Shown piece after piece: positions 26,140 to 37,800 of a stretch of 64,000 nt of DNA. Each line of letters opens with the position of its first letter. The stretch's first letter is position 1. The stretch is from Clytia hemisphaerica (Eukaryota; Cnidaria; Hydrozoa; Leptothecata; Clytiidae). The DNA is taken from positions 1,692,866 through 1,756,865 of the forward strand of contig CACVBU010000743.1 of the NCBI GenBank assembly GCA_902728285.1, written 5' to 3'. The notes under the pieces were generated by a model. That model had not been told where the DNA came from, did no database searches, and worked only from the letters and a program-made list of their open reading frames with translations. Made by a program: the position numbers and the translations under genes.

Positions 26140-29100
26140 AAATGTCTTGATAATGTTGTAAGAGTGGATAAATAAAACTTCTTGAAGAAAATGCTACTTT
26201 TCGCAATTTCCCTGCGTTAACACTAAATCATCTTGTCTTCAGAAAAATTGAAACGGGCATCAATAGATGAAGCTGTACAGCATACTTTGCTTTTGGTGAA
26301 AGTGAAGTCTGATATCTACCACTAAAGTCTACCGTTAAATTTTATTATCATGTCGTAATGCATTTAGCATTCCTTTCTTAAATTTCTTCCTAAGATAAAA
26401 TTTCAAGTTTCATAAATAGTTAAAAAAGTCTAATGGAGTGGGTTGGGTATCGCGCTCTCTGAAAGAATTGGGTAAAACTTGGATTAATCATAAAGTGCAC
26501 TTCAAGATCAATATCTAAAAAGTTATTTTCATCTTACTCAAATGGGTTGCTTCAAAGTACTTCTCAGAACTGATCTAAACAAGGAAACCCTTTTCACGTA
26601 ACTATAAAATCAGCCTAATAAAATAATAAAATCATTATCTTTAAAAACACGATTTACCACTGTTCATAATGGAAAATGAGATTTTTTCCATAAACTTCAT
26701 GTTACAAAATAGATGGCCATTAATTCTTTTGCAATTTTCTTATGATTGTTTCGAGTTAGAGCACTTTAAACTTTTAGGGATGGATAACATAGGAACAAAT
26801 TATATTTCATCCCCAAAAGTTGTTTTTATGCAATAATTCAAAATTGCCTTAATCTCATGAATTTATATAGTTAGAATAGTTTAAAAAGCAATGTCTCGAT
26901 AATGCTGTATGAGTGGATAAATGAAATTGCTATTTTTTGCAGTTTGCACGCTTAACACTAAGTTAGCTTGTCTCCAAAAAAATTTAAACGGGCGTCGATA
27001 GATAAAGCCGTACCACATACTTTGCTTTTGGTGAAAATAAAGTCTGAAGTATAGAGTTAAAGTCTACCGTTTAAATCTATTATCATGTCGTCCAACATTT
27101 AACATTCCTTTCAAAAGTTCCTTCCTAAGATAAAATGCCAGGTTTCATGAATAGTTAAAATGCTTTAATAGAGTTTGTATATGTGTACGTACTCTCTTAA
27201 AGAATGGGGTAAACCTTGAATTGATCATGAAGTGCACTTCAAGATAATTATCTAAAATATTATTTTCATCTTACTAAAATGGGTTGCTTCAAAGTATATA
27301 AACTTTTGATTTACTTCTCAGACCTGATCTAAATAAAGAAACCCTTTTCACATAACTATAAAATTAGCTTAATATTATAATAAAATCACTATCTTTAAAA
27401 ACACGATTTACCACGGTTCCTAACAGAGAATGAGATTTTCCCATAAACTTCATGTTACAAAATAGATGGTGATTAACTCTTTTGCAATTTTCTTATGATT
27501 TTTTTGAGTTAGAACACTTTAACATAGGATAACATAGGAACAAATTATATTTCATCCCCAAAAGTTGTTTTTATGCAATAATTCAAAATTGCCTTAATCT
27601 CATGAATTTTAATAGTTAGTATAGTTTAAAAAGCAATGTCTCGATAATGCTGTAAGAGTGGATAAATAAAACTGATATTTTTCGCAGTTTGCACGCTTAA
27701 CACTAAGTTAGCTTGTCTCCAAAAAAATTGAAACGGGCTTCGATAGATAAAGCCGTACCACATGCTTTGCTTTTGGTGAAAATAAAGTCTGAAGTATAGA
27801 GTTAAAGTCTACCGTTTGAATCTATTATCATGTCGTGATTCGTTTAACATTCCTGTCAAAAGTTCCTTCCTAAGATAAATGCCAAGTTGCATGAATAGTT
27901 AAAATGCTTTAAAGGAGTCGGTTTATGTGTACTCTCTGAAAGAATGGGGTAAACTTTGGATTATTCATGAAGTACATTTCAAAATTATTATCTGAAATAT
28001 TATTTTCATCTTACTCAAATGCATTGCTTTAAAGTATATAACCTTTTGATTCACTTCTCCGACCTGATCTAAATAAAGAAACCCTTTTCACATAACTATA
28101 AAATCAGCCTAATATTATAATAAAATCACTATCTTTAAAAACACGATTTACCACGGTTCCTAACGGAGAATGAGATTTTCCCATAAACTTCATGTTACAA
28201 AATAGATGGTGATTAACTCTTTTGCAATTTTCTTATGATTTTTTCGAGTTAGAACACTTTAAACTTTTAGGGAGGGATAACATAGGAACAAATTATATTT
28301 CATCCCCAAAACTTGTTTTTATGCAATACTTCAGAATTGCCTTAATCTCATGAATTTTAATAGTTAGTATAGTTTAAAAAGCAATGTCTCGATAATGCTG
28401 TAAGAGTGGATAAATAAAACTGATATTTTTCGCAGTTTGCACGCTTAACACTAAGTCAGCTTGTCTCCAAAAAAGATTGAAATGGGCGTCGATAGATAAA
28501 GCCGTACCATATGCTTTCCTTTTGTTGAAAATAAAGTCTGAAGTAACCGTTTAAATCTATCATCATGTCGTGAATCATTTAACATTCCTTTCAAAAGTTC
28601 TTTCCTAAGATAAAATGCCAAGTTGCATGAATAATTAAAAAGCTTTAATAGAGTTGGTATATGTGTACGTAATCTCTGAAAGAATGGGGTAAAACTTGGA
28701 TTAATCATGAAGTACATTTCAAAATTATTATCTAAAATATTATTTTCATCTTACTGAAATGGGTTGCTTCAAAGTATATAACCTTTTGATTTACTTCTCA
28801 GACCTGATCTAAATAAAGAAACCCTTTTCACATAACTATAAAACCAGCCTAATAATATCATAAAATCGTTATCTTTAAAAGCACGATTTACCACGGTTCC
28901 TAACGGAAAATTAAATATTCCCATACATAAACTTCATGTTACAAAATAGATGCTCATTAACTCTTTTGCAATTTTCTAATGATTTTTTTGAGTTACAGCA
29001 CTTTAAACTTTTAGGGATGGATAACATAGGAACAAATTATATTTCATCCCCAAAACTTGTTTTTATGCATTAATTCAAAATTGCCTAAATCTCATGAATT

Positions 29101-30110
29101 TATATAGCTAGAATAGTTTAAAAAGCAATGTCTTGATAATGCTGTATGAGTGGATAAATAAAACTTCTATTTTTTGCTTGTATCCAAAAGAAAATTGAAA
29201 CGGGCGTCGATAGATAAAACCTTATCACATGCTTTGCTTTTGGTGAAAATTAAGTCTGAAGTATAGAGTTAAAGTCTACCGTTTAAATATATTATCATGT
29301 CGTGAATCTTTTAACATTCCTTTCAAAAGTTCCTTCGTAAGATAAAATGCCAAGTTGCATGAATAGTTAAAAAGCTTTAATAGAGTGGGTATATGTGTAC
29401 GTATTGTACTCTCTGAAAGAATGGGGTAAAACTTAGATTAATCATGAAGTACATTTCAAGATTATTATCCGAAATATTATTTTCATCTTACTCAAATGGG
29501 ATGCTTCAATGTACATAACTTTTTGATTTACTTCTCAGACCTGATCTAAATAAAGAAACCCTTTTCACATAACTTTAAAATCAGCCTAATAATGTACCAA
29601 AATCATCATCTTTAAAAACACGATTTACCACTGTTCATAATGGAAAATGAGATTTTTTCCATAAACTTCATGTTACAAAATAGATGGCCATTAATTCTTT
29701 TGCAATTTTCTTATGATTGTTTCGAGTTAGAGCACTTTAAACTTTTAGGGATGGATAACATAGGAACAAATTATATTTCATCCCCAAAAGTTGTTTTTAT
29801 GCAATAATTCAAAATTGCCTTAATCTCATGAATTTATATAGTTAGAATAGTTTAAAAAGCAATGTCTCGATAATGCTGTAAGAGTGGATAAATGAAATTG
29901 CTATTTTTTGCAGTTTGCACGCTTAACACTAAGTTAGCTTGTCTCCAAAAAAATTGAAACGGGCTTCGATAGATAAAGCCGTACCACATGCTTTGCTTTT
30001 GGTGAAAATAAAGTCTGAAGTATAGAGTTAAAGTCTACCGTTTCAATCTATTATCAAGTTGTGATGCATTTAACATTCCTTTCAAAGATTCCTTTCTAAG
30101 ATAACATGCC
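26140..30110 (+). repeat. 745-bp tandem repeat, about 5.3 copies
   Basis: The landmark AATGTCTCGATAATGCTGTA or a close variant occurs at about 26141, 26890, 27634, 28382, 29127 and 29860, giving a period of 733-748 bp. Copies are roughly 85-95% alike by eye and share ordered blocks, including TTTTAGGGATGGATAACATA and a following stretch that ends in TTTCATCCCC. No open frame is kept between copies, so I see no coding function. Older copies of the same family lie at 48411-50110. Confidence 0.93.
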
Positions 30111-30780
30111 AAGTTTGTCCCGAAAAAATTGAAACGTTGAAACGTCGAAACGCCGTCAGATAAAGCCATACAACATACTTTGATTTTGGTAAAAATGAGT
30201 TCTGAAAACTAGAGTTAAAGACTAATGTTAAAATCTACAATCATGTTTGTTTTTCTGTTTTGTTTGAAATACTTCATATGCATTAGAGACTTCATATACT
30301 TATCTCGCAGTAAATTTAAAAAGGTTTCATAAAATCTTATTCAATGTAAATGACAGGCAGACAAATATAAAAATGAAAAACGTGAGTAAAGAAGTTTTAA
30401 AAGAAAATATCGTTTCAAAATTATTTTCCTTACTTCAATAAACAAGCTATGAAGATATGGCAAGGACTCAAAAAAATAATCAAAGAAACTATATTAACTG
30501 ATCTTTAAATTTTGCTTAGGCAATATGTTTGATTTTAATTCTTTTCTATTCATATTCTTAAAAAAGAGAAACTTCACAATATGGATGCTTGAAAGCTTTT
30601 TTCATAAGTTAATATCAATAATGTGATTGATGCAGAACTACAACTTCTTCTTTACTGACTATTTGAAAATGTTGGTACCTAAAAATAGCGACCGTCCCTG
30701 ATTTTTGTCTCTGTGTTTTCTAAGATCGTGAATTTCTATATTCTATCTAGCAGATAAATTCCAACGAATTTTCTTTCGAC
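30111..30780. other. AT-rich intergenic DNA
   Basis: A short stretch at about 30117-30220 still resembles the 745-bp repeat (an aaaattgaaacg block). Beyond that I see nothing recognisable on either strand. Confidence 0.5.
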
Positions 30781-31500
30781 ACGCTGCTCTGAAGATCGGG
30801 AAAATATTAAACATCTGGAAGGTTTTGATTATACGGAATTTCGCCTGACCGCGCAACGAATATCAAAGAAAAGTATGGGCCCCAGGGCCAATTTTCGGGC
30901 CTTGTTGGGTTCAACTGCCAATTTCTTCGCTTAGCGCAAATAGGACGTCTGAAACCAACTAGAGTTGTCGGCACATCAATGAATGGATGACAACCATTCC
31001 TCACCAATTGGCTATTAGCCCGCCCATTTAGAGCTTTAGCGTGGGTGGGCGGGCAAATTTCTTTTCCGTACATGGACGGGAGTATCTCATCTTGACGGTT
31101 GGGAGTATCATCGACGGGCGGGAGTATCTTAAACTTATCTTAATTCTTGAAATATCGACCCGAGCGGGGTTCTAATCACAAAATGAAAAAGTTTCTGATC
31201 AGAAAACAAGCGCGCTATCCGTTGAGCCACTTGCACGGCAGAACACAAAATTTGAAAATACTTATAGAATGACAGAAAAGACGGGGGCAATGTTATTATA
31301 ATATCGGTAAAATTTCCCCTTTTGTAACCTGTGTGAAATTCGAGCCGTTACTAGCAACCCTGACCTAAGGAATTCCAAACAACAAAACCAAACAACAAAG
31401 ATGAGATACTCCCGACCGTCGATGATACTCCCGTCCATGTACGGAAAAAAAATTGCGGCGGCCACCAATACGCAATCGGAATATCAATTAACTATTAAGT
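30781..31500. repeat. GC-rich repeat patch with inverted GGGAGTATC repeats
   Basis: Base composition changes sharply from the AT-rich flanks. Three direct copies of a roughly 23-bp unit around GACGGGAGTATC lie at 31074-31129, and two copies in the opposite orientation lie at 31401-31437. The outer 25 bp (31062-31086, containing CCGTACATGGACGGGAGTATC without its last base) match the reverse complement of about 31421-31446. The element looks like a fold-back or terminal-inverted-repeat insertion of about 390 bp carrying a tRNA-like segment inside. Confidence 0.7.
31150..31243 (-). repeat. tRNA-like pol III head, probable SINE
   Basis: Read on the minus strand, TGGCTCAACGG at 31229-31219 fits an RNA polymerase III A box, and GATTAGAACCCC at 31178-31167 fits a degenerate B box about 51 nt downstream, followed by CGCTCGGGTC. 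The spacing is right for a tRNA, but I could not form a convincing acceptor stem. A tRNA-derived SINE or tRNA pseudogene is the best reading. It lies inside the GC-rich inverted-repeat patch. Confidence 0.5.
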
Positions 31501-31849
31501 TATACTTCTCGGGACGGTCACGCGTTTTAACCGTGCTCAAACTGATTTTTTTAAAGCTTCCGCTCGGCAAACCTTAAACAACTAGAGTAAAAAGAAGGTA
31601 ATTCTTAAATTTAAAGATGGCGCGTCGAGGCATATGTGCACTTCTTCTTTAAAATTTAGAATTGTTTTGATGCTTTTGGTCAGGGAATTGTAAAATTGTA
31701 ATTGATGCATGAGAGATTATGAAAGATTAAAAGTTAACAGATTATGAAAGTTTTAAAGTTAAATAGTGTTATTGGCCAAAAATCTGGTGTTGTTTCCTTA
31801 TTAAGTTTTTGTTTCCTTATTATACAGCTCAAAAACATTGTGTGCTCTT

Positions 31850-33705
31850 GCATAAGCTTTTATAACTTTTGATAAAATACAAATTCTGATCTCAAATTTT
31901 GCAATAAGCTTGAAAATTATGATGTCCAAAAGTGTTTGAAATTTGAAAGTAAACGTACAAGTGGTTTTGATTCCCCAGCGCGTCAAAACTCATTTTTTTT
32001 ACCGCTTAACTTATAAAACTTGTGTTTGCTTATAACTTTTGATATGATTCAAATTTTGATCTCAAATTTTGAAATGAACTTGAACATTATGATATCTAAA
32101 AGTATTTCAAATTTGAAAGTAAACGTACAAGTGGTTTTGATTCCCCGGCGCGTCAAAACTCATTTTTTTGACCGCGTAACTTATAAAACTTGTGTTTGCT
32201 TATAACTTTTGATACGATTCAAATTTTGATCTCAAATTTTGAAATGAACTTCAACATTATGATATGTAAAAGTGTTTCAAATTTGAAAGTAAACGTACAA
32301 GCGGTTTTGATTCCCCGGCTTGTCAAAACCCATTTTTTTACCGCGTAACTTATAAAACTTGTGTTTGCTTATAACTTTTGATATGATTCAAATTTTGATC
32401 TCAAATTTTGAAATGAACTTGAACATTATGATATCTAAAAGTGTTTCAAATTTGAAATGAAACGTACAAGTGGTTTTGATTCCCCGGCGCGTCAAAACTC
32501 ATTTTTTTGACCGTGTAACTTATAAAACTTGTGTTTGCTTATAACTTTTGATATGATTCAAATTTTGATCTCAAATTTTGAAATGAACTTGAACATTATG
32601 ATATCTAAAAGTGTTTCAAATTTGAAAGTAAACGTACAAGTGGTTTTGATTCCCCGGCTTGTCAAAACCCATTTTTTATACCGCTTAACTTATAAAACTT
32701 GTGTTTGCTTATAACTTTTGATATGATTCAAATTTTGATCTCAAATTTTGAAATGAACTTGAACATTATGATATCTAAAAGTGTTTCAAATTTGAAAGTA
32801 AACGTACAAGTGGTTTTGATTCCCGGCTTGTCAAAACCCATTTTTTTTACCGCTTAACTTATAAAACTTGTGTTTGCTTATAACTTTTGATATTATTCAA
32901 ATTTTGATCTCAAATTTTGAAATGAACTTGAACATTATGATATCTAAAAGTGTTTCAAATTTGAAATGAAACGTACAAGCGGTTTTGATTCCCCGGCTTG
33001 TCAAAACCAATTTTTTTGCCGCGTAACTTATAAAACTTGTTTTTGCTTATAACTTTTGATACAATTCAAATTTTGATCTCAAATTTTGAAATGAACTGAA
33101 ACATTATGATATCTAAAAGTGTTTCAAAATTGAAATGAAACGTACAAGTGGTTTTGATTCCCCGGCTTGTCAAAACCCGTTTTTTGCCGCGTAACTTTTA
33201 AAACTTGTGTTTGCTTATAACTTATGACATAATCCAAATTTTGATCTCAAATGTTGAAATGAACTTCAACATTATGATATGTAAAAGTCTTTCAAATTTG
33301 AAATGATACGTACAAGTGGTTTTGATTCCCCGGCTTGTCAAAACCCAATTTTTTTGACCGCATAACTTATAAAACTTGTGTTTGCTTATATAACTTTTGA
33401 CATAATTCAAATTTTGATCTCAAATTTTGAAATGAACTTGAACATTATGATATGTAAAAGTGTTTTAAATTTGAAATGAAACGTACAAGTGGTTTTGATT
33501 CCCGGCTTGTCGAAACCCAATATTTTTACCGCGTAACTTATAAAACTTGTGTTTGCTGATAACTTTTGATATGATTCAAATTTTGATCTCAACTTTTGAA
33601 ATGAACTTGAACATTATGATATCTAAAAGTGTTTCAAATTTGAAATGAAACGTACAAGTGGTTTCGATTCCCCGGCTTCTCAAAACTCATTTTTTTGCCG
33701 TTTTA
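31850..33705 (+). repeat. 169-bp tandem repeat, about 11 copies
   Basis: The block CTTATAACTTTTGATATGAT recurs about every 169-170 bp (near 32030, 32199, 32368, 32538, 32708, 32878 and onward). Each unit also holds GATTCCCCGGCGCGTC or a variant with CTTGTC. Open frames of about 61 codons recur with the repeat and end in it, so they are shadows. The unit is close to nucleosome length, a common property of satellites. Confidence 0.95.
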
Positions 33706-34420
33706 AACACAGAAACAAAATTTAGGGATGGAATGCTTATAATGCGTCTTATTTTAGTATGAACTTTTTCTAACTGCAGTATTGTGTAGTATTTGATAGT
33801 CAAAATGTTTCTTGATAATCAAACCATGTGTTCTAGAAATATTTCTCAATTTGATACAAAATAATTTTCTTTCTTACTACTGCCGTTTTAAACACAGAAA
33901 CAAAATTTAGGGATGGAATGCTTATAATGCGTCTTATTTTAGTATGAACTTTTTCTATCTGCAGTATTGTGTAGTATTTGACAGTCAAAATGTTTCTTGA
34001 TAATCAAACCATGTGTTCTAGAAATATTTCTCAATTTGATACAAAATAATTTTCTTTCTTACTTACTAAGCCTTGTTTAGTGTGATTCAAAAATTATGTT
34101 TGCTTATAACTTTTGACGTATTTCAAACTTGTTTTATATACATGGAAAGTCAATTGTATGATTGTAAAGTGTTTGTAATTTTTTTCTCTTGTCAATCAAT
34201 TTTATTAGCTGTACATTAAAAAAAGAAAGAAACCCAATGCCTAAAGGAAAGTTTTAAACACAGAAACAAAATTTAGGGATGGAATGCTTATAGTGCGTCT
34301 TAATTTAGTATGAACTTTTTCTATCTGCAGTATTGTGTAATATTTGAAACCATGTGTTCTAGAAATATTTCTCAATTCAATACAAAATAATTTTCTTTCT
34401 TACTAAGCCTTGTTTAGTGT
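33706..34420 (+). repeat. 177-bp repeat, two tandem copies plus a third
   Basis: Sequence beginning GCCGTTTTAAACACAGAAAC at 33708 is repeated nearly identically at 33882, and a shorter third copy starts at about 34252. Each contains GAAACAAAATTTAGGGATGG and a GATAGTCAAAA...TTGATAATC near-palindrome. Confidence 0.92.
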
Positions 34421-34891
34421 GATTCAAAAAAGTAAAAAAAACAAATGCTTAAAGGAAAGCGTTAATACAAAAGTAAAATTTAGGGATGGGATGTTCATAG
34501 TGCATGGGATTTCTATGTAAACTGTTTTCTTCTCTGTAACATCATTTAGCGTTTGATGGTCCAAGTGTTTCTTTGACCATCAAACCATGCAATCTAGAAA
34601 TTATTTTCTATTAGAATTTGTTTTTTATTTTATTTTACAAAAATAATAATCTTTCCTACCAAGCCTTGTCCTTTCATAAAGAGACAAATATGGTCAAAGA
34701 AACACTTGGATAATCATTTGTTGAGTTTAAAACTCACTTCCAAAGCTCATTTGTAATTTGTTAACTATTTATCTTTCCTTTATCAAAAGTCTTATTAAAA
34801 GTTAGTAATGAATAATTTTCATAGTTATGTCTGTCATTTATTAATAGTTTCCTGTTAACTTTTGATGTTTATTATTATTTTTCTTTTTAAG
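34421..34891. other. 5' flank of the recombinase gene
   Basis: AT-rich. It holds another copy of the recurrent motif at about 34466-34490 and a 9-bp perfect hairpin, TTGATGGTC and GACCATCAA, at about 34552-34587. Immediately before the ATG at 34892 lies a long pyrimidine run ending in TTTTTAAG, a good 3' splice site, so an untranslated upstream exon is likely. No promoter element is convincing. Confidence 0.45.
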
Positions 34892-37800
34892 ATGTACACG
34901 TGTAAAGAGTGTGGAGCCCTATACTCCATACCTGAGCTCCAACTAAGAAAGACATGTAACGCATGCTATTTAAAACGGTTATGTGATGTTTTGGCTGACG
35001 TTACAATCAAACAAGTCGCAAAGAAAAACAATATGGGTAGCCAACTTTTAAAAGGGCCAAACGATATGCGGATGGTTAACTGTATAAAGAAAGCAATAGT
35101 TGATAAAAGAAAGGAACTTTCAAATGGCGGTCCAAATTCAGACGATAAAGATCAAGAAGATTTTGAAGATGATAAAGATAGTGAAGAAGATGAAGAAAGT
35201 GAAGAAGATGAAGAAAGTGATGGGGAAAGTGATGGAGATGAAGACTTTGACCCTAAAAGACATCAAAAAAGAAAGAAAGTTGTTTTATCATCAAAGGTTT
35301 CTGAATCTAAAGTCAAACACAAAAGAAAAGAAGGAAAGAAGAAGGAAAAGAAAAGAAAGAAGACACAACCGAAATCGCCTGACTGGAAAAACATACATTA
35401 TTACCCAGATATTGACGACTTTTCTGTTGATTTATCAGAGTTTGACGTAGATGATAGCATATTAAAGGCAAAACAGTCCAGAATTCGAGAAGATCTCATG
35501 AGTGCATTTGGAGAGCTTAACACTATCAAAAATCCCATGGAAATGATCAAAGAAGTAACCTGTCCCTTTAAAAGTTGCACTTTTAAGGGTGTCAATCTAA
35601 AGGATCATTTGACGCGTAAATCTACACATAATTGGCCAACAAACATGGCCATTTTGGAACAATCCTACCGAAAACGTCAGTTTTCTCACCTAACTAAAAT
35701 GCAAAAATTTAAGTCAATGGAACCTGCACCATGTTGTGAATGTGGATATTTCTTTGAACGCTTAGATTCACACGTAGCATCAAAAGCTCACAACATAAAA
35801 CGACACTCTTCTCAATATAAAAAGTTTATGATGGAATGCAACTTGGCCTATGAAAGCTTTCGCAGTTTCAGAAATTCTTTTCAAAACCTGAAACATGCAA
35901 GGTAAGTCCTTCTTGTAATTACTTGCCAAATTTAGATAGACTAGTATGGTAATAGCGCAATTGAACAGGATAAAATGAACTTTGAGAGTTTATATTCTCT
36001 TTTTATTTTTTCTTAATATTTGGGCGTTTCATACCACTGTTTCATGTATCATTGATCTCATCATTTCAATGACTTTTCACTCCTCTTGACGAGAAGATCG
36101 TTTAAATCATTCAAGACAGTCGTTTGTTTTACTCCCACTACACGTTTTTTTATTTATAAGCATCACAAGGGTGGGTTTTGTTTTGAAAACGATAGATCTA
36201 TTGTTGCAGGACAACAGAAATTAAAGCAAATACCCAGGCTTAGCAAAAATTACCCTATGCTTAAAAAAATAATTTTTTAACACTTCTGTTAGTTTCTTTC
36301 TCTTTTTTTATTACAGGGAACAGCAATCATTATTTAGAGAGGAAATTCCTAGGTAATATAAGCCATTCTATCTCTTACAATTTCTTTACACATTAACAAA
36401 AAAAGAAATGTTTCATTTGGATAACTTATATGATTCTCAAGGTCTTCTATCTCTGAAATACCACTTGATTTTACTATCCTGTTATTTTTATTGAATGCAG
36501 CCATTAATATATTTCTACAGTTATTTTTTGTGAAAGTAAACATTTCTTCTGCATTACAGCACATCAAGATCATCGTTTCCATTAAATTCGCAGTGGTAAG
36601 ATAGAGAGTTATTTGCTGCGTTGAGTAATTTAGCATGAGATATATTTAAAAAGTTTTACATCTTAAGGAAACAAAAATAAGGGATCGGGTTTTACTGAAG
36701 ACTTTTGTGCTCGGGATTTTTCTCATCTTCTTGTGCAATATTATTGTTAAAATATTGCAAAAAGCCAGAGCCTTTAAATAAAACTTGAAACTCGATGGGG
36801 CTTAAATTTAGCATGTGCGTATACATTTTTTAATTTTATTTTGATGGGTTCGGAACTAGAAAGAAGGACCACAAACTGTATGCTTTCAATTCTTTCAATG
36901 TTTTTATTTTTTTGACATTTACAATTTCTTTCTAATTTTCAGTGAACTCCAGAGCTCATCAGCAACATGTTCATCATCATTTACTTCTCGGTAAGAAAGT
37001 TTAAAATTACTTATATGAATTTTTATAGTATTTGATGGTTTTAATGTCGTAATTTGGCTTGAGAGATATTTAAAATATTTTAACATCTTAAGGAAACAAA
37101 AATAAGGGATCGGGATTAACTGAAAAATTTTGTACTAAGGGCTTTTCTCATCACCTTGTGTAATATTAATGTTAAAATATTACAAAAAGCCAGAGCCTTT
37201 AAATAAAACTTGAAACTCGATGGGGCTTAAATTTAGCATGTGCGTATACATTTTTTAATTTTATTTTGATGGGTTCGGAACTAGAAAAAAGGACCACAAA
37301 CTGTATGCTTTCAATTCTTTAAATGTTTTTACTTTTTGACATTTACAATTTTTTTTTTAATTTTCAGTGGACTCCAGAGCTCATCAGCAACATGTTCATC
37401 ATCATTTACTTCTCGGTAAGAAAGTTTACAATTACTTATATGAAGTTCATAGTATTTGATGGTTTTACTGTCATAATTTGGCATGAGAAATATTTAAAAT
37501 ATTTTTGCATCTTAAGGAAACAAAAATAAGGGATCGGGCTTTACTGAAAAATTTTTTACTCAGAGCTTTTCTCATCTCCTTGCCTAATATCATTGTTAAG
37601 CTATTACATATGCGTACACATTTTTTAATTTTATTTTGATGGGTCGAAACTAGAAAAAAAGACCACAAACTGTATGCTTTCAATTCTTTCAATGTTTTTA
37701 CTTTTTGACATTTACATATTTTTGTTTTTAATTTTCAGCGAACTCCAGAGTTCATCAGCAACATGTTCATCATTTACTTCCCAGTAAGAAAGTTTACAAT

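Noticed and set aside
28451-28717. 88-codon minus-strand frame
   Set aside because: It lies in the 745-bp repeat and is not kept open in the other copies.
30807-31073. 88-codon minus-strand frame in the GC-rich patch
   Set aside because: No motif is visible and it overlaps inverted-repeat sequence; probably chance in GC-rich DNA.
32020-32714. Paired 61-codon frames
   Set aside because: They recur because of the 169-bp repeat and end within it.
35100-35450. Lys-rich 116-codon frame
   Set aside because: It is the +1-frame shadow of the acidic and basic part of the recombinase first exon.
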